The notes below the pieces were generated by a model. The model did not search any database. It worked only from the letters and a program-made list of their open reading frames with translations, and was not told where the DNA came from. DNA of 64,000 nt from Lolium rigidum (lineage: Eukaryota; Streptophyta; Magnoliopsida; Poales; Poaceae), in contig NC_061510.1 of assembly GCF_022539505.1 (NCBI RefSeq), positions 230,775,322 to 230,839,321 on the forward strand, in the 5' to 3' direction. The translations under genes and the position numbers were made by a program. This document shows, piece by piece, positions 32,912 through 45,585 of this stretch; position 1 is the first letter of the stretch, and each line of letters begins with the position of its first letter.

Positions 32912-34430
32912 ATGGCCAACCCTGAAAATACTAAGTTGTGTGACTTCACTAGCACAAATAATAATGATTTCCTATGCACACCTATTGCTCCACCTGCTAC
33001 TACAGCAGAATTCTTTGAAATTAAACCTCGCTTTACTTAATCTTGTCATGAGAGAGCAATTTTCCGGTGTTAGTTCGATGATGCTCGCTGCCCATCTCAA
33101 TAATTTTGTTGAACTATGTGAAATGCAAAAATATAAAGATGTAGATGGTGACATTATAAAATTAAAATTGTTCCCTTTCTCATTAAGAGGAAAAGCTAAA
33201 GATTGGTTGCTATCTCTGCCTAAGAATAATATTGATTCATGGACTAAATGCAAGGATGCTTTTATTGGTAGATATTATCCCCTGCTAAAATTATATCTTT
33301 GAGGAGTAGCATAATGAATTTTAAACAATTGGATAATGAACATGTTGCTCAAGCTTGGGAAAGAATGAAATCTCTCGGTTAAAAATTGCCCAACCCATGG
33401 ACCGACTACTTGGATGATCATCCAAACCTTCTATGCAGGACTAAATTTTTCTTCGCGGAATTTATTGGATTCAGCTGCTTGGAGGTACCTTTATGTCCAT
33501 CACTCTTGGTGAAGCAACAAGGCTTCTTGATAATATGATGGTTAATTACTCTGAATGGCACACGGAAAGAGCTCCACAAGGTAAGAAGGTAAATTCGTTG
33601 AAGAATCCTCTTCCTTGAATGATAAGGTTGATGCTATTATGTCTATGCTTGCGAATGATAGGACTAATGTTGATCCTAATAATGTTCCACTAGCTTCATT
33701 GGTTGCCCAAGAAGAACATGTTGATGTAAACTTCATTAAAAATAATAATTTCAACAACAATGCTTATCGGAACAATTCTACTAATAACTATAGGCCATAT
33801 CCTTATAATAATGGTAACGGTTATGCTAATTTTTATGGGAATTCTTACAACAATAATAGGAATACACCCCCTGGACTTGAGGCTATGCTTAAAGAATTTA
33901 TTAGTACACAAACTGCCTTTAACAAATCTGTTGAGGAAAAGCTCAATAAAATTGATATTCTTGTTTCTAGAGTTGATAGTCTTGCCTCTGATGTTGATCT
34001 TTTGAAATCGAAAGTTATGCCTAATAGGGATATTGAAAATAAAATTGTTACTACAGCAAATGCCATCCAAGTTAGAATTAATGAGAATATAAGATTAATG
34101 GCTGAACTGCGTGCTAGGTGGGATAGAGAAGAAAATGAAAAACTAGCTAAAGAGAAAAATGTAGCTAAAGTTTGGACTATTACCACCACTAGCAATGCTA
34201 ATAATTCACATGTTTCTGCACCTCCTACTATCAATGGTAAAATAATTGGTGTTGGCAATGCTTCTACTCCTAGTGCAAAGCGCGCAAAATTACTCGAAAC
34301 CGCTAAAACTGCTGAAACTCGCTCTGTGATAAAGCTGCTGAAATTTTTTCCAACCTTGGGGATGATAATCCCATTGCTTTAAATTGTAATGATTTAGATT
34401 TTGATGATTGCCACATCTCTGAAGTTATAA
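32912..34430 (+). pseudogene. gag of array unit 1 (frame-broken)
   Basis: Starts ATG 32912 (MANPENTKLCDF). It holds the plant retrotransposon gag domain: a LFPFSLRGKAKDWL segment at about 33170-33220, FIGRYY, a DNEHVAQAWERM block and a tail rich in Asn/Tyr (about 33760-33860), then a Glu/Lys/Arg coiled-coil stretch. Frame breaks lie near 33003, 33298, 33380, 33478, 33598 and 34320. Several match one-base CAG/CTG or homopolymer differences from unit 2. No CCHC zinc knuckle was seen. The gag runs in frame into the protease. Confidence 0.85.
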
Positions 34431-34435
34431 AGTTC

Positions 34436-35029
34436 TTGCAAAAACTTGCTAAAAGTCCCAATGCTAGCGCTGTAAACTTGGCTTTCACAAAACATATTAC
34501 AAATGCTCTTATAAAAGCTAGAGAAGAGAAACTAAAACTTGAAACTTCTATTCCTAGAAAGCTAGAGGATGGTTGCGAGCCCATCATTAAAATGAGAGTC
34601 AAAGATTTTGATTGTAATGCTTTATGTGATCTTGGTGCAAGTATTTCTGTTATGCCTAAAAAAGTCTATGATATGCTTGACTTGCCACCATTGAAAAATT
34701 GTTATTTGGATGTTAATCTCGCTGATAATGCTAAAAAGAAACCTTTGGGGAAAGTTGATAATGTTCATATTATGGTTAACAATAACCTTGTCCCCATTGA
34801 TTTTGTTGTCTTGGATATTGAATGCAATGCATCTTGCCCCATTATATTGGGAAGACCTTTTCTTCGAACCGTTGGTGCTACTATTGATATGAAGGAAGGT
34901 AATATTAAATATCAATTTCCTCTCAAGAAAGGTATGGAACACTTCCCTAGAAAGAGAATGAAGTTACCTTATGATTCTATTATTAGAACAAATTATGATG
35001 TTGATGCTTCGTCTCTCGATGTTACTTGA
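34436..35029 (+). mobile_element. Aspartic protease of array unit 1; no pol follows
   Basis: A 197-codon open frame continues gag. The catalytic DLGAS triad motif is at residue 65 and is followed by SVMP; the flap region and ILGRPFL (about residue 137) complete the retropepsin fold. CDLGAS...MP is typical of Athila-like elements. The frame ends at TGA 35027-35029, after a DVDASSLDVT tail. No reverse transcriptase, RNase H or integrase motif occurs in the next 2.6 kb. Because unit 2 ends at the same place, this is how the family is built and not a local deletion. It needs another element for replication. Confidence 0.88.
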
Positions 35030-37620
35030 GTTACACTTTCGCGCCTAGCCGAAAGGCGTTAAAGAAAAGCGCTTATGGGAGACAACCCATGTTTTTACTC
35101 CAGTATTTTTGTTTTATATTTGTGTCTTGGAAGTTGTTTACTACTGTAGCAACCTCTCCTTATCTTAGTTTTGAGTTTTGTTGTGCCAAGTAAAGTCTTT
35201 GATAGTAAAGTAAGTACTAGATTTGGATTATCTGCGCAGTTCCAGATTTCTTTGCTGTCATGAATCTGGGTCTACTTCCCTGTAGGTAGCTCAGAAAATT
35301 AAGCCAATTTACGTGCATGATCCTCAGATATGTACGCAACTTTCATTCAATTTGAGCATTTTCATTTGAGAAAGCCTGGTGGCCTAATAAAATCCATCTT
35401 TACGGACTGTTCTATTTTGACAGATTCTGCCTTTTATTTTGCATTGCCTCTTTTACTATGTTGGATGAATTTCTTTGATCCATTAATGTCCAGTAGCTTT
35501 ATGCAATGTCCAGAAGTGTTAAGAATGATTGTGTCACCTCTGAACATGTGAATTTTTATTATGCACTAACCCTCTAATGAGTTGTTTCGAGTTTGGTGTG
35601 GAGGAAGTTTTCAAGGATCAAGAGAGGAGTATGATGCAATATGATCAAGGAGAGTGAAAGCTCTAAGCTTGGGGATGCCCCGGTGGTTCACCCCTGCATA
35701 TTCTAAGAAGACTCAAGCGTCTAAGCTTGGGGATGCCCAAGGCATCCCCTTCTTCATCGACAACATTATCGGGTTCCTCCCCCGAAACTATATTTTTATT
35801 CCGTCACATCTTATGTACTTTGCTTGGAGCGTCGGTTTGTTTTTATTTTTTGTTTTGTTTGAATAAAATGGATCCTAGCATTCACTTTATGGGAGAGAGA
35901 CACGCTCCGCTGTAGCATATGGACAAATATGTCCTTAGGCTCTACTCATAGTATTCATGGCGAAGTTTCATCTTCGTTAAATTGTTATATGGTTGGAATT
36001 GGAAAATGCTACATGTAGTAACTCTAAAATGTCTTGGATAATTTGATACTTGGCAATTGTTGTGCTCATGTTTAAGCTCTTGCATCATATACTTTGCACC
36101 CATTAATGAAGAAATACTTAGAGCTTGCTAATTTGGTTTGCATATTTGGTTTCTCTAGAGTCTAGATAACATCTAGTATTGAGTTTTGAACAACAAGGAA
36201 GACGGTATGGAGTCTTATAATGTTTACCATATGTCTTTTATGTGAGTTTTGCTGTACCGTTCATCCTTGTGTTTGTTTCAAATAACCTTGCTAGCCTAAA
36301 CCTTGTATCGAGAGGGAATACTTCTCATGCATCCAAAATCCTTGAGCCAACCACTATGCCATTTGTGTCCACCATACCTACCTACTACATGGTATTTATC
36401 CGCCATTCCAAAGTAAATTGCTTGAGTTCTACCTTTAAAATTCTATCATTCACCTTTGCAATATATAGCTCATGGGACAAATAGCTTAAAAACTATTGTG
36501 GTATTGAATATGTACTTATGCATTTTATCTCTTATTAAGTTGCTTGTTGTGCGATAACCATGTTTCTGGGGACGCCATCAACTATTCTTTGTTGAATATC
36601 ATGTGAGTTGCTATGCATGTCCGTCTTGTCTGAAGTAAGAGAGATCTACCACCTTCATGGTTGGAGCATGCATATTGTTAGAGAAGAACTTTGGGCGCTA
36701 ACTAAAGCCATGATTCATGGTGGAAGTTTCAGTCTTGGACATATATCCTCAATCTCATATGAGAATAATAATTGTTGCCACATGCTTATGCATTAAAGAG
36801 GAGTCCATTATCTCGTTGTCCATGTTGTCCCGGTATGGATGTCTAAGTTGAGAATAATCAAAAGCGAGAAATCCAAAATGCGAGCTTTCTCCTTAGACCT
36901 TTGTACAGAGCGGCATGGAGGTACCCCATTGTGACACTTGGTTAAAACATGTGCATTGCAAAGATCCGGTAGTCCAAGCTAATTAGGACAAGGTGCGGGC
37001 ACTATTAGTATACTATGCATGAGGCTTGCAACTTGTAAGAAATAATGTACATAACTCATATGCTTTATTACTACCGTTGACAAAATTGTTTCATGTTTTC
37101 AAAATAAAAGCTCTAGCACAAATATAGCAATCGATGCTTTCCTCTTTGAAGGACCATTCTTTTTACTTTTATGTTGAGTCGGTTCACCTATCTCTCTCCA
37201 CCTCAAGAAGCAAACACTTGTGTGAACTGTGCATTGATTCCTACATACTTGCATATTGCACTTGTTATATTACTCTATGTTGACAATTATCCATGAGATA
37301 TACATGTTACAAGTTGAAAGCAACCGCTGAAACTTAATCTTCCTTTGTGTTGCTTCAATGCCTTTACTTTGATTTATTGCTTTATGAGTTAACTCTTATG
37401 CAAGACTTATTACTACTTGTCTTGAAGTACTATTCATGAAAAGCCTTTGTTTTATGATTCACTTGTTTACTCATGTCATTACCATTGTTTTGATCGCTGC
37501 ATTCACTACATATGTTTACAAATAGTATGATCAAGGTTATGATGGCATATCACTTCAGAAATTATCTTTGTTATCGTTTTACCTCGCTCGGGACGAGCAG
37601 TAACTAAGCTTGGGGATGCT
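35030..37620 (+). other. Non-coding 3' region of array unit 1
   Basis: 2.6 kb without pol or a convincing envelope-like frame; frames up to about 80 codons are not conserved as proteins. AAGCTTGGGGATGC occurs at about 35667 and 35724 and again as the polypurine tract directly before LTR B (about 37607-37620). A perfect hairpin GGGGATGCC-CAA-GGCATCCCC lies at 35729-35749. Confidence 0.7.
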
Positions 37621-39016
37621 TGATACGTCTCCGACGTATCGATAATTTCTTATGTTCTATGCCATATTATTGATGATACCTACATGTTTTATGCACACTT
37701 TATGTCATATTCGTGCATTTTCTGGAACTAACCTATTAACAAGATGCCGAAGTGCCGCTTCCTCGTTTTCTCGCTGTTTTTGGTTTCGAAATCCTAGTAA
37801 CGAAATATTCTCGGAATTGGACGAAACGAAGACCCGGGGCCTATTTTTCCACGGAGCTTCCGAAGACCGAAGAGCATACGAAGTGGGGCCACGAGGTGGC
37901 GACACCACATGGCGGCGCGGCCAAGGGGGCCGCGCCGCCCTATGGTGTGGGCCCCTCGTCGGCCCCCGACTCGCCCTTCCGCCTACTTAAAGCCTCCGTC
38001 GCGAAACCCCCGAGGCGAAAAACCACGATACGGAAAACCTATCGAGACGCCGCCGCCGCCGATCCCATCTCGGGGGATCCCGGAGATCTCCTCCGGCACC
38101 CTGCCGGAGAGGGGATTCATCTCCCGGAGGACTCTACACCGCCATGGTCGCCTCCGGAGTGATGAGTGAGTAGTTCACCCCTGGACTATGGGTCCATAGC
38201 AGTAGCTAGATGGTTGTCTTCTCCTCATTGTGCTTCATTGTTGGATCTTGTGAGCTGCCTAACATGATCAAGATCATCTATCCGTAATACTCTATGTTGT
38301 GTTTGTCGGGATCCGATGGATAGAGAATACCATGTTATGTTAATTATCAAGTTATTACATATGTGTTGTTTATGATCTTGCATGCTCTCCGTTACTAGTA
38401 GAGGCTCTGGCCAAGTTTTTGCTTTTAACTCCAAGAGGGAGTATTTATGCTCGATAGTGGGTTCATGCCCGCATTGACACCTGGGACAGTGACAGAAAGT
38501 TCTAAGGTTGTGCTGTGCTGTTGCCACTAGGGATAAAACATTGGCGCTATGTCCGAGGATGTAGTTGTTGATTACATTACGCACCATACTTAATGCAATT
38601 GTCTGTTGCTTTGCAACTTAATACTGGGAAGGGATTCGGACGATAACCTGAAGGTGGACTTTTTAGGCATAGATGCAGTTGGATGGCGGTCTATGTACTT
38701 TGTCGTAATGCCCAATTAAATCTCACTATACTTATCATGACATGTATGTGCATTTTTATGCCCTCTCTATTTGTCAATTGCCCGACCGTAATTTGTTCAC
38801 CCAACATGCTTTTATCTTATGGGAGAGACACCTCTAGTGAACTGTGGACCCCGGTCCATTCTTTTAATACCGAAATACAAATCTGCTCGCAATACTTGTT
38901 TTATCGTTTTCTCTGCAAACAATCATCTTCCACACAATTCGGTTAATCCTTTGTTACAGCAAGCCGGTGAGATTGACAACCTCACTGTTTCGTTGGGGCA
39001 AAGTACTTTGGTTGTG
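37621..39016 (+). repeat. LTR B (middle LTR), interrupted
   Basis: Same family as LTR A. It is shared by both units and cut at 39016/39017 by an antisense LTR of a second family. The last ~200 bp, the primer site and the start of gag of unit 2 are missing in the gap. Confidence 0.9.
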
Positions 39017-39263
39017 TGATGACCCACAAGTATAGGGGATCGCAACAGTCTTCGAGGGAAGTAAAACCCAAATTTATTGATTCGACACAAGGGGAGGTAA
39101 ATAATACTTATAAGCCTTAACAACTGAGTTGTCAATTCAGTTGCACCTAGAAAAGCACTAGTAACATGGGTGATGTGAAAGTAGCAGTGATATGAGAGCA
39201 GTAGTAACAGTAACACAGCAGCAGTAATAGTAATATGAGAGCAATGGCACCAGAAAACAGTTG
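39017..39263 (-). mobile_element. LTR of a second family nested in LTR B (3' end, minus strand)
   Basis: Begins TGATGACCCACAAGTATAGG on the plus strand, which is the reverse complement of a TG...CA LTR end. From memory this is the 3' end of the LTR type whose 5' end is at 59727 (TGATACGTCCAAAACG). Only 247 bp are present before the N run. Confidence 0.6.
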
Positions 39264-39363
39264 NNNNNNNNNNNNNNNNNNNNNNNNNNNNNNNNNNNNN
39301 NNNNNNNNNNNNNNNNNNNNNNNNNNNNNNNNNNNNNNNNNNNNNNNNNNNNNNNNNNNNNNN
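39264..39363. other. Assembly gap (100 N)
   Basis: A round 100-base N run is the usual placeholder for unknown size. It hides the rest of the nested element, its target duplication, the end of LTR B and the start of unit 2. Confidence 0.95.
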
Positions 39364-40801
39364 CTATTGCTCCACCTGCTACTACGCAGAATTCTTTGAA
39401 ATTAAACCTCGCTTTACTTAATCTTGTTATGCGAGAGCAATTTTCCGGTGTTAGTTCTGATGATGTCGCTGCCCATCTCAATAATTTTGTTGAACTATGT
39501 GAAATGCAAAAATATAAAGATGTAGATGGTGATATTATAAAATTAAAATTGTTCCCTTTCTCATTAAGAGGAAGAGCTAAAGATTGGTTGCTATCTCTGC
39601 CTAAGAATAGTATTGATTCCTGGACTAAATGCAAGGATGCTTTTATTGGTAGATATTATCCCCCGCTAAAATTATATCTTTGAGGAGTAGCATAATGAAT
39701 TTTAAACAATTAGATAATGAACATGTTGCTCAAGCTTGGGAAAGAATGAAATCTCTGGTTAAAAATTGCCCAACCCATGGATCGACTACTTGGATGATCA
39801 TCCAAACCTTCTATGCAGGACTAAATTTTTCTTCGCGGAATTTATTGGATTCAGCTGCTGGAGGTACCTTTATGTCCATCACTCTTGGTGAAGCAACAAA
39901 GATCCTTGATAATATGATGGTTAATTACTCCGAATGGCACACGGAAAGAACTCCACAAGGAAAGAAGGTAAATTCTGTTGAAGAATCCTCTTCCTTGAAT
40001 GATAAGGTTGATGCTATTATGTCTATGCTTGCGAATGATAGGACTAATGTTGATCCTAATAATGTTCCATTAGCTTCATTGGTTGCCCAAGAAGAACATG
40101 TTGATGTAAACTTCATTAAAAATAATAATTTCAACAACAATGCTTATCTGAACAATTCTAGTAATAACTATAGGCCATACCCTTATAATAATGGTAACGG
40201 TTATGCTAATTCTTATGGGAATTCTTACAACAATAATAGGAATACACCCCTGGACTTGAGGCCATGCTTAAAGAATTTATTAGTACACAAACTGCCTTTA
40301 ACAAATCTGTTGAGGAAAAGCTCGAATAAAATTGATATTCTTGTTTCTAGAGTTGATAGTCTTGCCTCCGATGTTGATTTTTTGAAATCGAAAGTTATGC
40401 CTAATAGGGATATTGAAAATAAAATTGTTACTACAGAAAATGCCATCCAAGTTAGAATTAATGAGAATATAAGATTAATGGCTGAACTGCGTGCTAGGTG
40501 GGATAGAGAAGAAAATGAAAAACTAGCTAAAAAGGAAAATGTAGCTAAAGTTTGGACTATTAACACCACTAGCAATGCTAATGATTCATATGTTGCTGCA
40601 CCTCCTACTATCAATGGTAAAATAATTGGTGTTGGCAATGCTTCTACTCCTAGTGCAAAGCGCGCAAAATTACTCGAAACCGCTAAAACTACTGAAACCG
40701 CTTGTGATAAAACTGCTGAAATTTTTTCCAACCTTGGGGATGATAATCCCATTGCTTTAGATTGTAATGATTTAGATTTTGATGATTGCCACATCTCTTA
40801 A
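39364..40801 (+). pseudogene. gag of array unit 2 (5' end in gap)
   Basis: Same protein as unit 1 and better preserved. One frame covers the gag core to 39683. The next covers 39680-40801 with DNEHVAQAWERM, the Asn/Tyr-rich segment and the coiled coil. The break at 39683 falls in a CCCCCGCTAAA tract where unit 1 reads CCCCTGCTAAA. A second frame change is near 40250 (unit 1 has one more C), with return near 40323. A TAA at 40799-40801 replaces the GAA of unit 1. Confidence 0.85.
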
Positions 40802-40813
40802 GTTATAAAGTTC

Positions 40814-41406
40814 TTGCAAAAACTTGCTAAGAGTCCCAATGCTAGTGCTATAAATTTGGCTTTCACAAAACATATTACAAATGCTCTCATAAAAGCTAGA
40901 GAAGAGAAACTAAAACTTGAAACTTCTATTCCTAGAAAGCTAGAGGATGGTTGGGAGCCCATCATTAAAATGAGAGTCAAAGATTTTGATTGTAATGCTT
41001 TATGTGATCTTGGTGCAAGTATTTCGTTATACCTAAAAAAGTCTATGATATGCTTGACTTGCCACCATTGAAAAACTGTTATTTGGATGTTAATCTCGCT
41101 GATAATGCTAAAAAGAAACCTTTGGGGAAAGTTGATAATGTTCATATTATGGTTAACAATAACCTTGTCCCCGTTGATTTTGTTGTCTTGGATATTGAAT
41201 GCAATGCATCTTGCCCCATTATATTGGGAAGACCTTTTCTTCGAACCGTTGGTGCTACTATTGATATGAAGGAAGGTAATATTAAATATCAATTTCCTCT
41301 CAAGAAAGGTATGGAACACTTCCCTAGAAAGAGAATGAAGGTACCTTATGATTCTATTATTAGAACAAATTATGATGTTGATGCTTCATCTTTCGATGTT
41401 ACTTGA
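40814..41406 (+). pseudogene. Aspartic protease of array unit 2 (one frameshift)
   Basis: The same retropepsin as in unit 1, including DLGAS. The frame is lost about 3 codons after it, where ATTTCGTTA stands against ATTTCTGTTA in unit 1. It is regained at 41050-41406, with ILGRPFL and the same DVT end at TGA. No pol follows. Confidence 0.87.
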
Positions 41407-43993
41407 GATACACTTTCGCGCCTAGCCGAAAGGCGTTAAAGAAAAGCGCTTATGGGAGACAACCCATGTTTTTATTCCAGTATTTTTGTTTTATATTTGT
41501 GTCTTGGAAGTTGTTTACTACTGTAGCAACCTCTCCTTATCTTAGTTTTATGTTTTGTTGTGCCAAGTAAAGTCTTTGATAGAAAAGTAAGTACTAGATT
41601 TGGATTACTGCGCAGTTCCAGATTTCTTTGCTGTAACGAATCTGGGTCTATCTCCCTGTAGGTAGCTCAGAAAATTACGCCAATTTACGAGCATGATCCT
41701 CAGATATGTACGCAACTATCATTCAATTTGAGCATTTTCGTTTGAGCAAGTCTGGTGGCCTAATAAAATCCATCTTTACGGACTGTTCTGTTTTGACAGA
41801 TTCTGTCTTTTATTTCGCATTGCCTCTTTTGCTATGTTGGATGAATTTCTTTGATCCACTAATGTCCAGTAGCTTTATGCAATGTCCAGAAGTGTTAAGA
41901 ATGATTGTGTCACCTCTGAACATGTGAATTTTTATTATGCACTAACCCTCTAATGAGTTGTTTCGAGTTTGGTGTGGAGGAAGTTTTCAAGGATCAAGAG
42001 AGGAGTATGATGCAATATGATCAAGGAGAGTGAAAGCTCTAAGCTTGGGGATGCCCGGTGGTTCACCCCTGCATATTATAAGAAGACTCAAGCTGTCTAA
42101 GCTTGGGGATGGCCAAGGCATCCCCTTCTTCATCGACAACATTATCGAGTTCCTCCCCGAAACTATATTTTTATTCCGTCACATCTTATGTACTTTGCTT
42201 GGAGCGTCGGTTTGTTTTTGTTTTTGTTTTGTTTGAATAAAATGGATCCTAGCATTCACTTTATGGGAGAGAGACACGCTCAGTCTGTTGCATATGGACA
42301 AATATGTCCTTAGGCTCTACTCATAGTATTCATGGCGAAGTTTCAACTTCGTTAAATTGTTATATGGTTGGAATTGGAAAATGCTACATGTAGTAACTCT
42401 AAAATGTCTTGGATAATTTGATGCTTGGCAATTGTTGTGCTCATGTTTAAGCTCTTGCATCATATACTTTGCACCCATTAATGAAGAAATACTTAGAGCT
42501 TGCTAATTTGGTTTGCATATTTGGTTTCTCTAGAGTCTAGATAACATCTAGTATTGAGTTTTGAACAACAAGGAAGACGGTATGGAGTCTTATAATATTT
42601 ACCATATGTCTTTTATGTGAGTTTTGCTGTACCGTTCATCCTTGTGTTTGTTTCAAATAACCTTGCTAGCCTAAACCTTGTATCGAGAGGGAATGCTTCT
42701 CATGCATCCAAAATACTTGAGCCAACCACTATGCCATTTGTGTCCACCATACCTACCTACTACATGGTATTTATCCGCCATTCCAAAGTAAATTGCTTGA
42801 GTGCTACCTTTAAAATTCCATCATTCACCTTTGCAATATATAGCTCATGGGACAAATAGCTTAAAAACTATTGTAGTATTGAATATGTACTTATGCACTT
42901 TATCTCTTATTAAGTTGCTTGTTGAGCGATAACCATGTTTACGGGGACGCCATCAACTATTCTTTGTTGGATATCATGTGAGTTGCTATGCATGTCCGTC
43001 TTGTCCGAAGCAAGAGAGATCTACCACCTTCATGGTTGGAGCATGCATGTTGTTAGAGAAGAACTTTGGGCCGCTAACTAAAGCCATGATTCATGGTGGA
43101 AGTTTCAGTTTGGACATATATCCTCAATCTCATATGAGAATAATAATTGTTGCCACATGCTTATGCATTAAAGAGGAGTCCATTATCTGTTGTCCATGTT
43201 GTCCCGGTATGGATGTCTAAGTTGAGAATAATCAAAAGCGAGAAATCCAAAATGCGAGCTTTCTCCTTAGACCTTTGTACGAGCGGCATGGAGGTACCCC
43301 ATTGTGACACTTGGTCAAAACATATGCATTGCAAAGATCCGGTAGTCCAAGTTAATTAGGACAAGGTGCGGGCACTATTAGTATACTATGCATGAGACTT
43401 GCAACTTGTAAGATATAATGTACATAACTCATATGCTTTATTACTACAGTTGACAAAATTGTTTCATGTTTTCAAAATAAAAGCTCTAGCACAAATATAG
43501 CAATCGATGCTTTCCTCTTTGAAGGACCATTCTTTTTACTTTTATGTTGAGTCAGTTCACCTATCTCTCTCCACCTCAAGAAGCAAACACTTGTGTGAAG
43601 CTCGTGCATTGATTCCTACATACTTGCATATTGTACTTGTTATATTACTCTATGTTGACAATTATCCATGAGATATACATGTTACAAGTTGAAAGCAACC
43701 GTTGAAACTTAATCTTCCTTTGTGTTGCTTCAATGCCTTTACTTTGATTTATTGCTTTATGAGCTAACTCTTATGCAAGACTTATTAATACTTGTCTTGA
43801 AGTACTATTCATGAAAAGTCTTTGCTTTATGATTCACTTGTTTACTCATGTCATTACCATTGTTTTGATCGCTGCATCCACTACATATGTTTACAAATAG
43901 TATGATCAAGGTTATGATGGCATATCACTTCAGAAATTATCTTTGTTATCGTTTTACTCGCTCGGGACGAGCAGAACTAAGCTTGGGGATGCT
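41407..43993 (+). other. Non-coding 3' region of array unit 2
   Basis: Collinear with 35030-37620 and about equally long. The same AAGCTTGGGGATG repeats and polypurine tract (to 43993) are present. The GGGGATGCC hairpin has a changed loop side here. Confidence 0.8.
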
Positions 43994-45585
43994 TGATACG
44001 TCTCCGACGTATCGATAATTTCTTATGTTCTATGCCATATTATTGATGATACCTACATGTTTTATGCACACTTTATGTCATATTCGTGCAATTTACGGAA
44101 CTAACCTATTAACAAGATGCCGAAGTGCCGGTTCTCGTTTCTCGCTGTTTTTGGTTTCAGAAATCCTAGTAACGAAATATTCTCGGAATTGGACGAAACG
44201 AAAACCCGGGGGCCTATTTTTCCACGGAGCTTCCGGAAGACCGGAGAACATACGAAGTGGGGCCACGAGGTGGCGACACCACAGGCGGCGCGGCCTAGGG
44301 GGGCCCGCGCCGCCTATGGTGTGGCCCCCTCGTCCGGCCCCCGACTGCTGCCCTTCCGCCTACTTAAAGCCTCCGTCGCGAAACCCCCGAGGCGAAAAAC
44401 CACGATACGGAAAACCTTATCGAGACGCCGCCGCCGCTGATCCCATCTCGGGGATTACGGAGATCTCCTCGGCACCCTGCCGGGAGGGGATTCATCTCCC
44501 GGAGGACTCTACACCGCCATGGTCGCCTCAGGAGTGATGAGTGAGTAGTTCACCCCTGGACTATGGGTCCATAGCGGTAGCTAGATGGTTGTCTTCTCCT
44601 CATTGTGCTTCATTGTTGGATCTTGTGAGCTGCCTAACATGATCAAGATCATCTATCCGTAATTCTATATGTTGTGTTTGTCGGGATCCGATGGATAGAG
44701 AATACCATGTCATGTTAATTATCAAGTTATTACACATGTGTTGTTTATGATCTTGCATGCTCTCCGTTTCTAGTAGAGGCTGCGGCCAAGTTTTTACTTT
44801 TAACTCCAAGAGGGAGTATTTATGCTCGATAGTGGGTTCATGCCCGCATTGACACCGGGACGAGTGATGAGAAAGTTCTAAGGTTGTGTTGTGTCTGTTG
44901 CCACTAGGGATAAAACATTGGCGCTATGTCCGAGGATGTAGTTGTTGATTACATTACGCACCATACTTAATGCAATTGTACGTTGCTTTGCAACTTAATA
45001 CTGGAGGGGTTCGGATGATAACTCTGAAGGTGGACTTTTTAGGCATAGATGCGGTTGGATGGCGGTCTATGTACTTTGTCGTAATGCCCAATTAAATCTC
45101 ACTATACTTATCATGTCATGTATGTGCATTGTTATGCCCTCTCTATTTGTCAATTGCCCGACTGTAATTTGTTCACCCAACATGCTTTTATCTTATGGGA
45201 GAGACACCTCTAGTGAACTGTGGACCCCGGTCCATTCTTTAATACTAAAATAAAAATCTGCTGCAATACTTGTTTTACTATTTTCTCTGCAAACAATCAT
45301 CTTCCACACAATACGGTTAATCCTTTGTTACAGCAAGCCGGTGAGATTGACAACCTCACTGTTTCGTTGGGGCAAAGTACTTTGGTTGTGTTGTGCGGGT
45401 TCCACGTTGGCGCCGGAATCTCTGGTGTTGCGCCGCACTACATCCCGCCGCCATCAACCTTCAACGTGCTTCTTGACTCCTACTGGTTCGATTAAACCTT
45501 GGTTTCTTACTGAGGGAAACTTGCCGCTGTGCGCATCACACCTTCCTCTTGGGGTTCCCAACGGACGTGTCAACTACACGCATCA
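43994..45585 (+). repeat. LTR C, complete
   Basis: Starts TGATACGTCTCCGACG and ends cacgcatca, 1592 bp. The 5-mer after it is acctc (45586-45590), different from ttgat before LTR A. The junction runs straight into LINE coding sequence. Confidence 0.92.

Noticed and set aside
39261..39683. Open frames running through the N runs (also at 61144-61392)
   Set aside because: Translation across N is meaningless; coding was considered only from 39364 and 61254 on.
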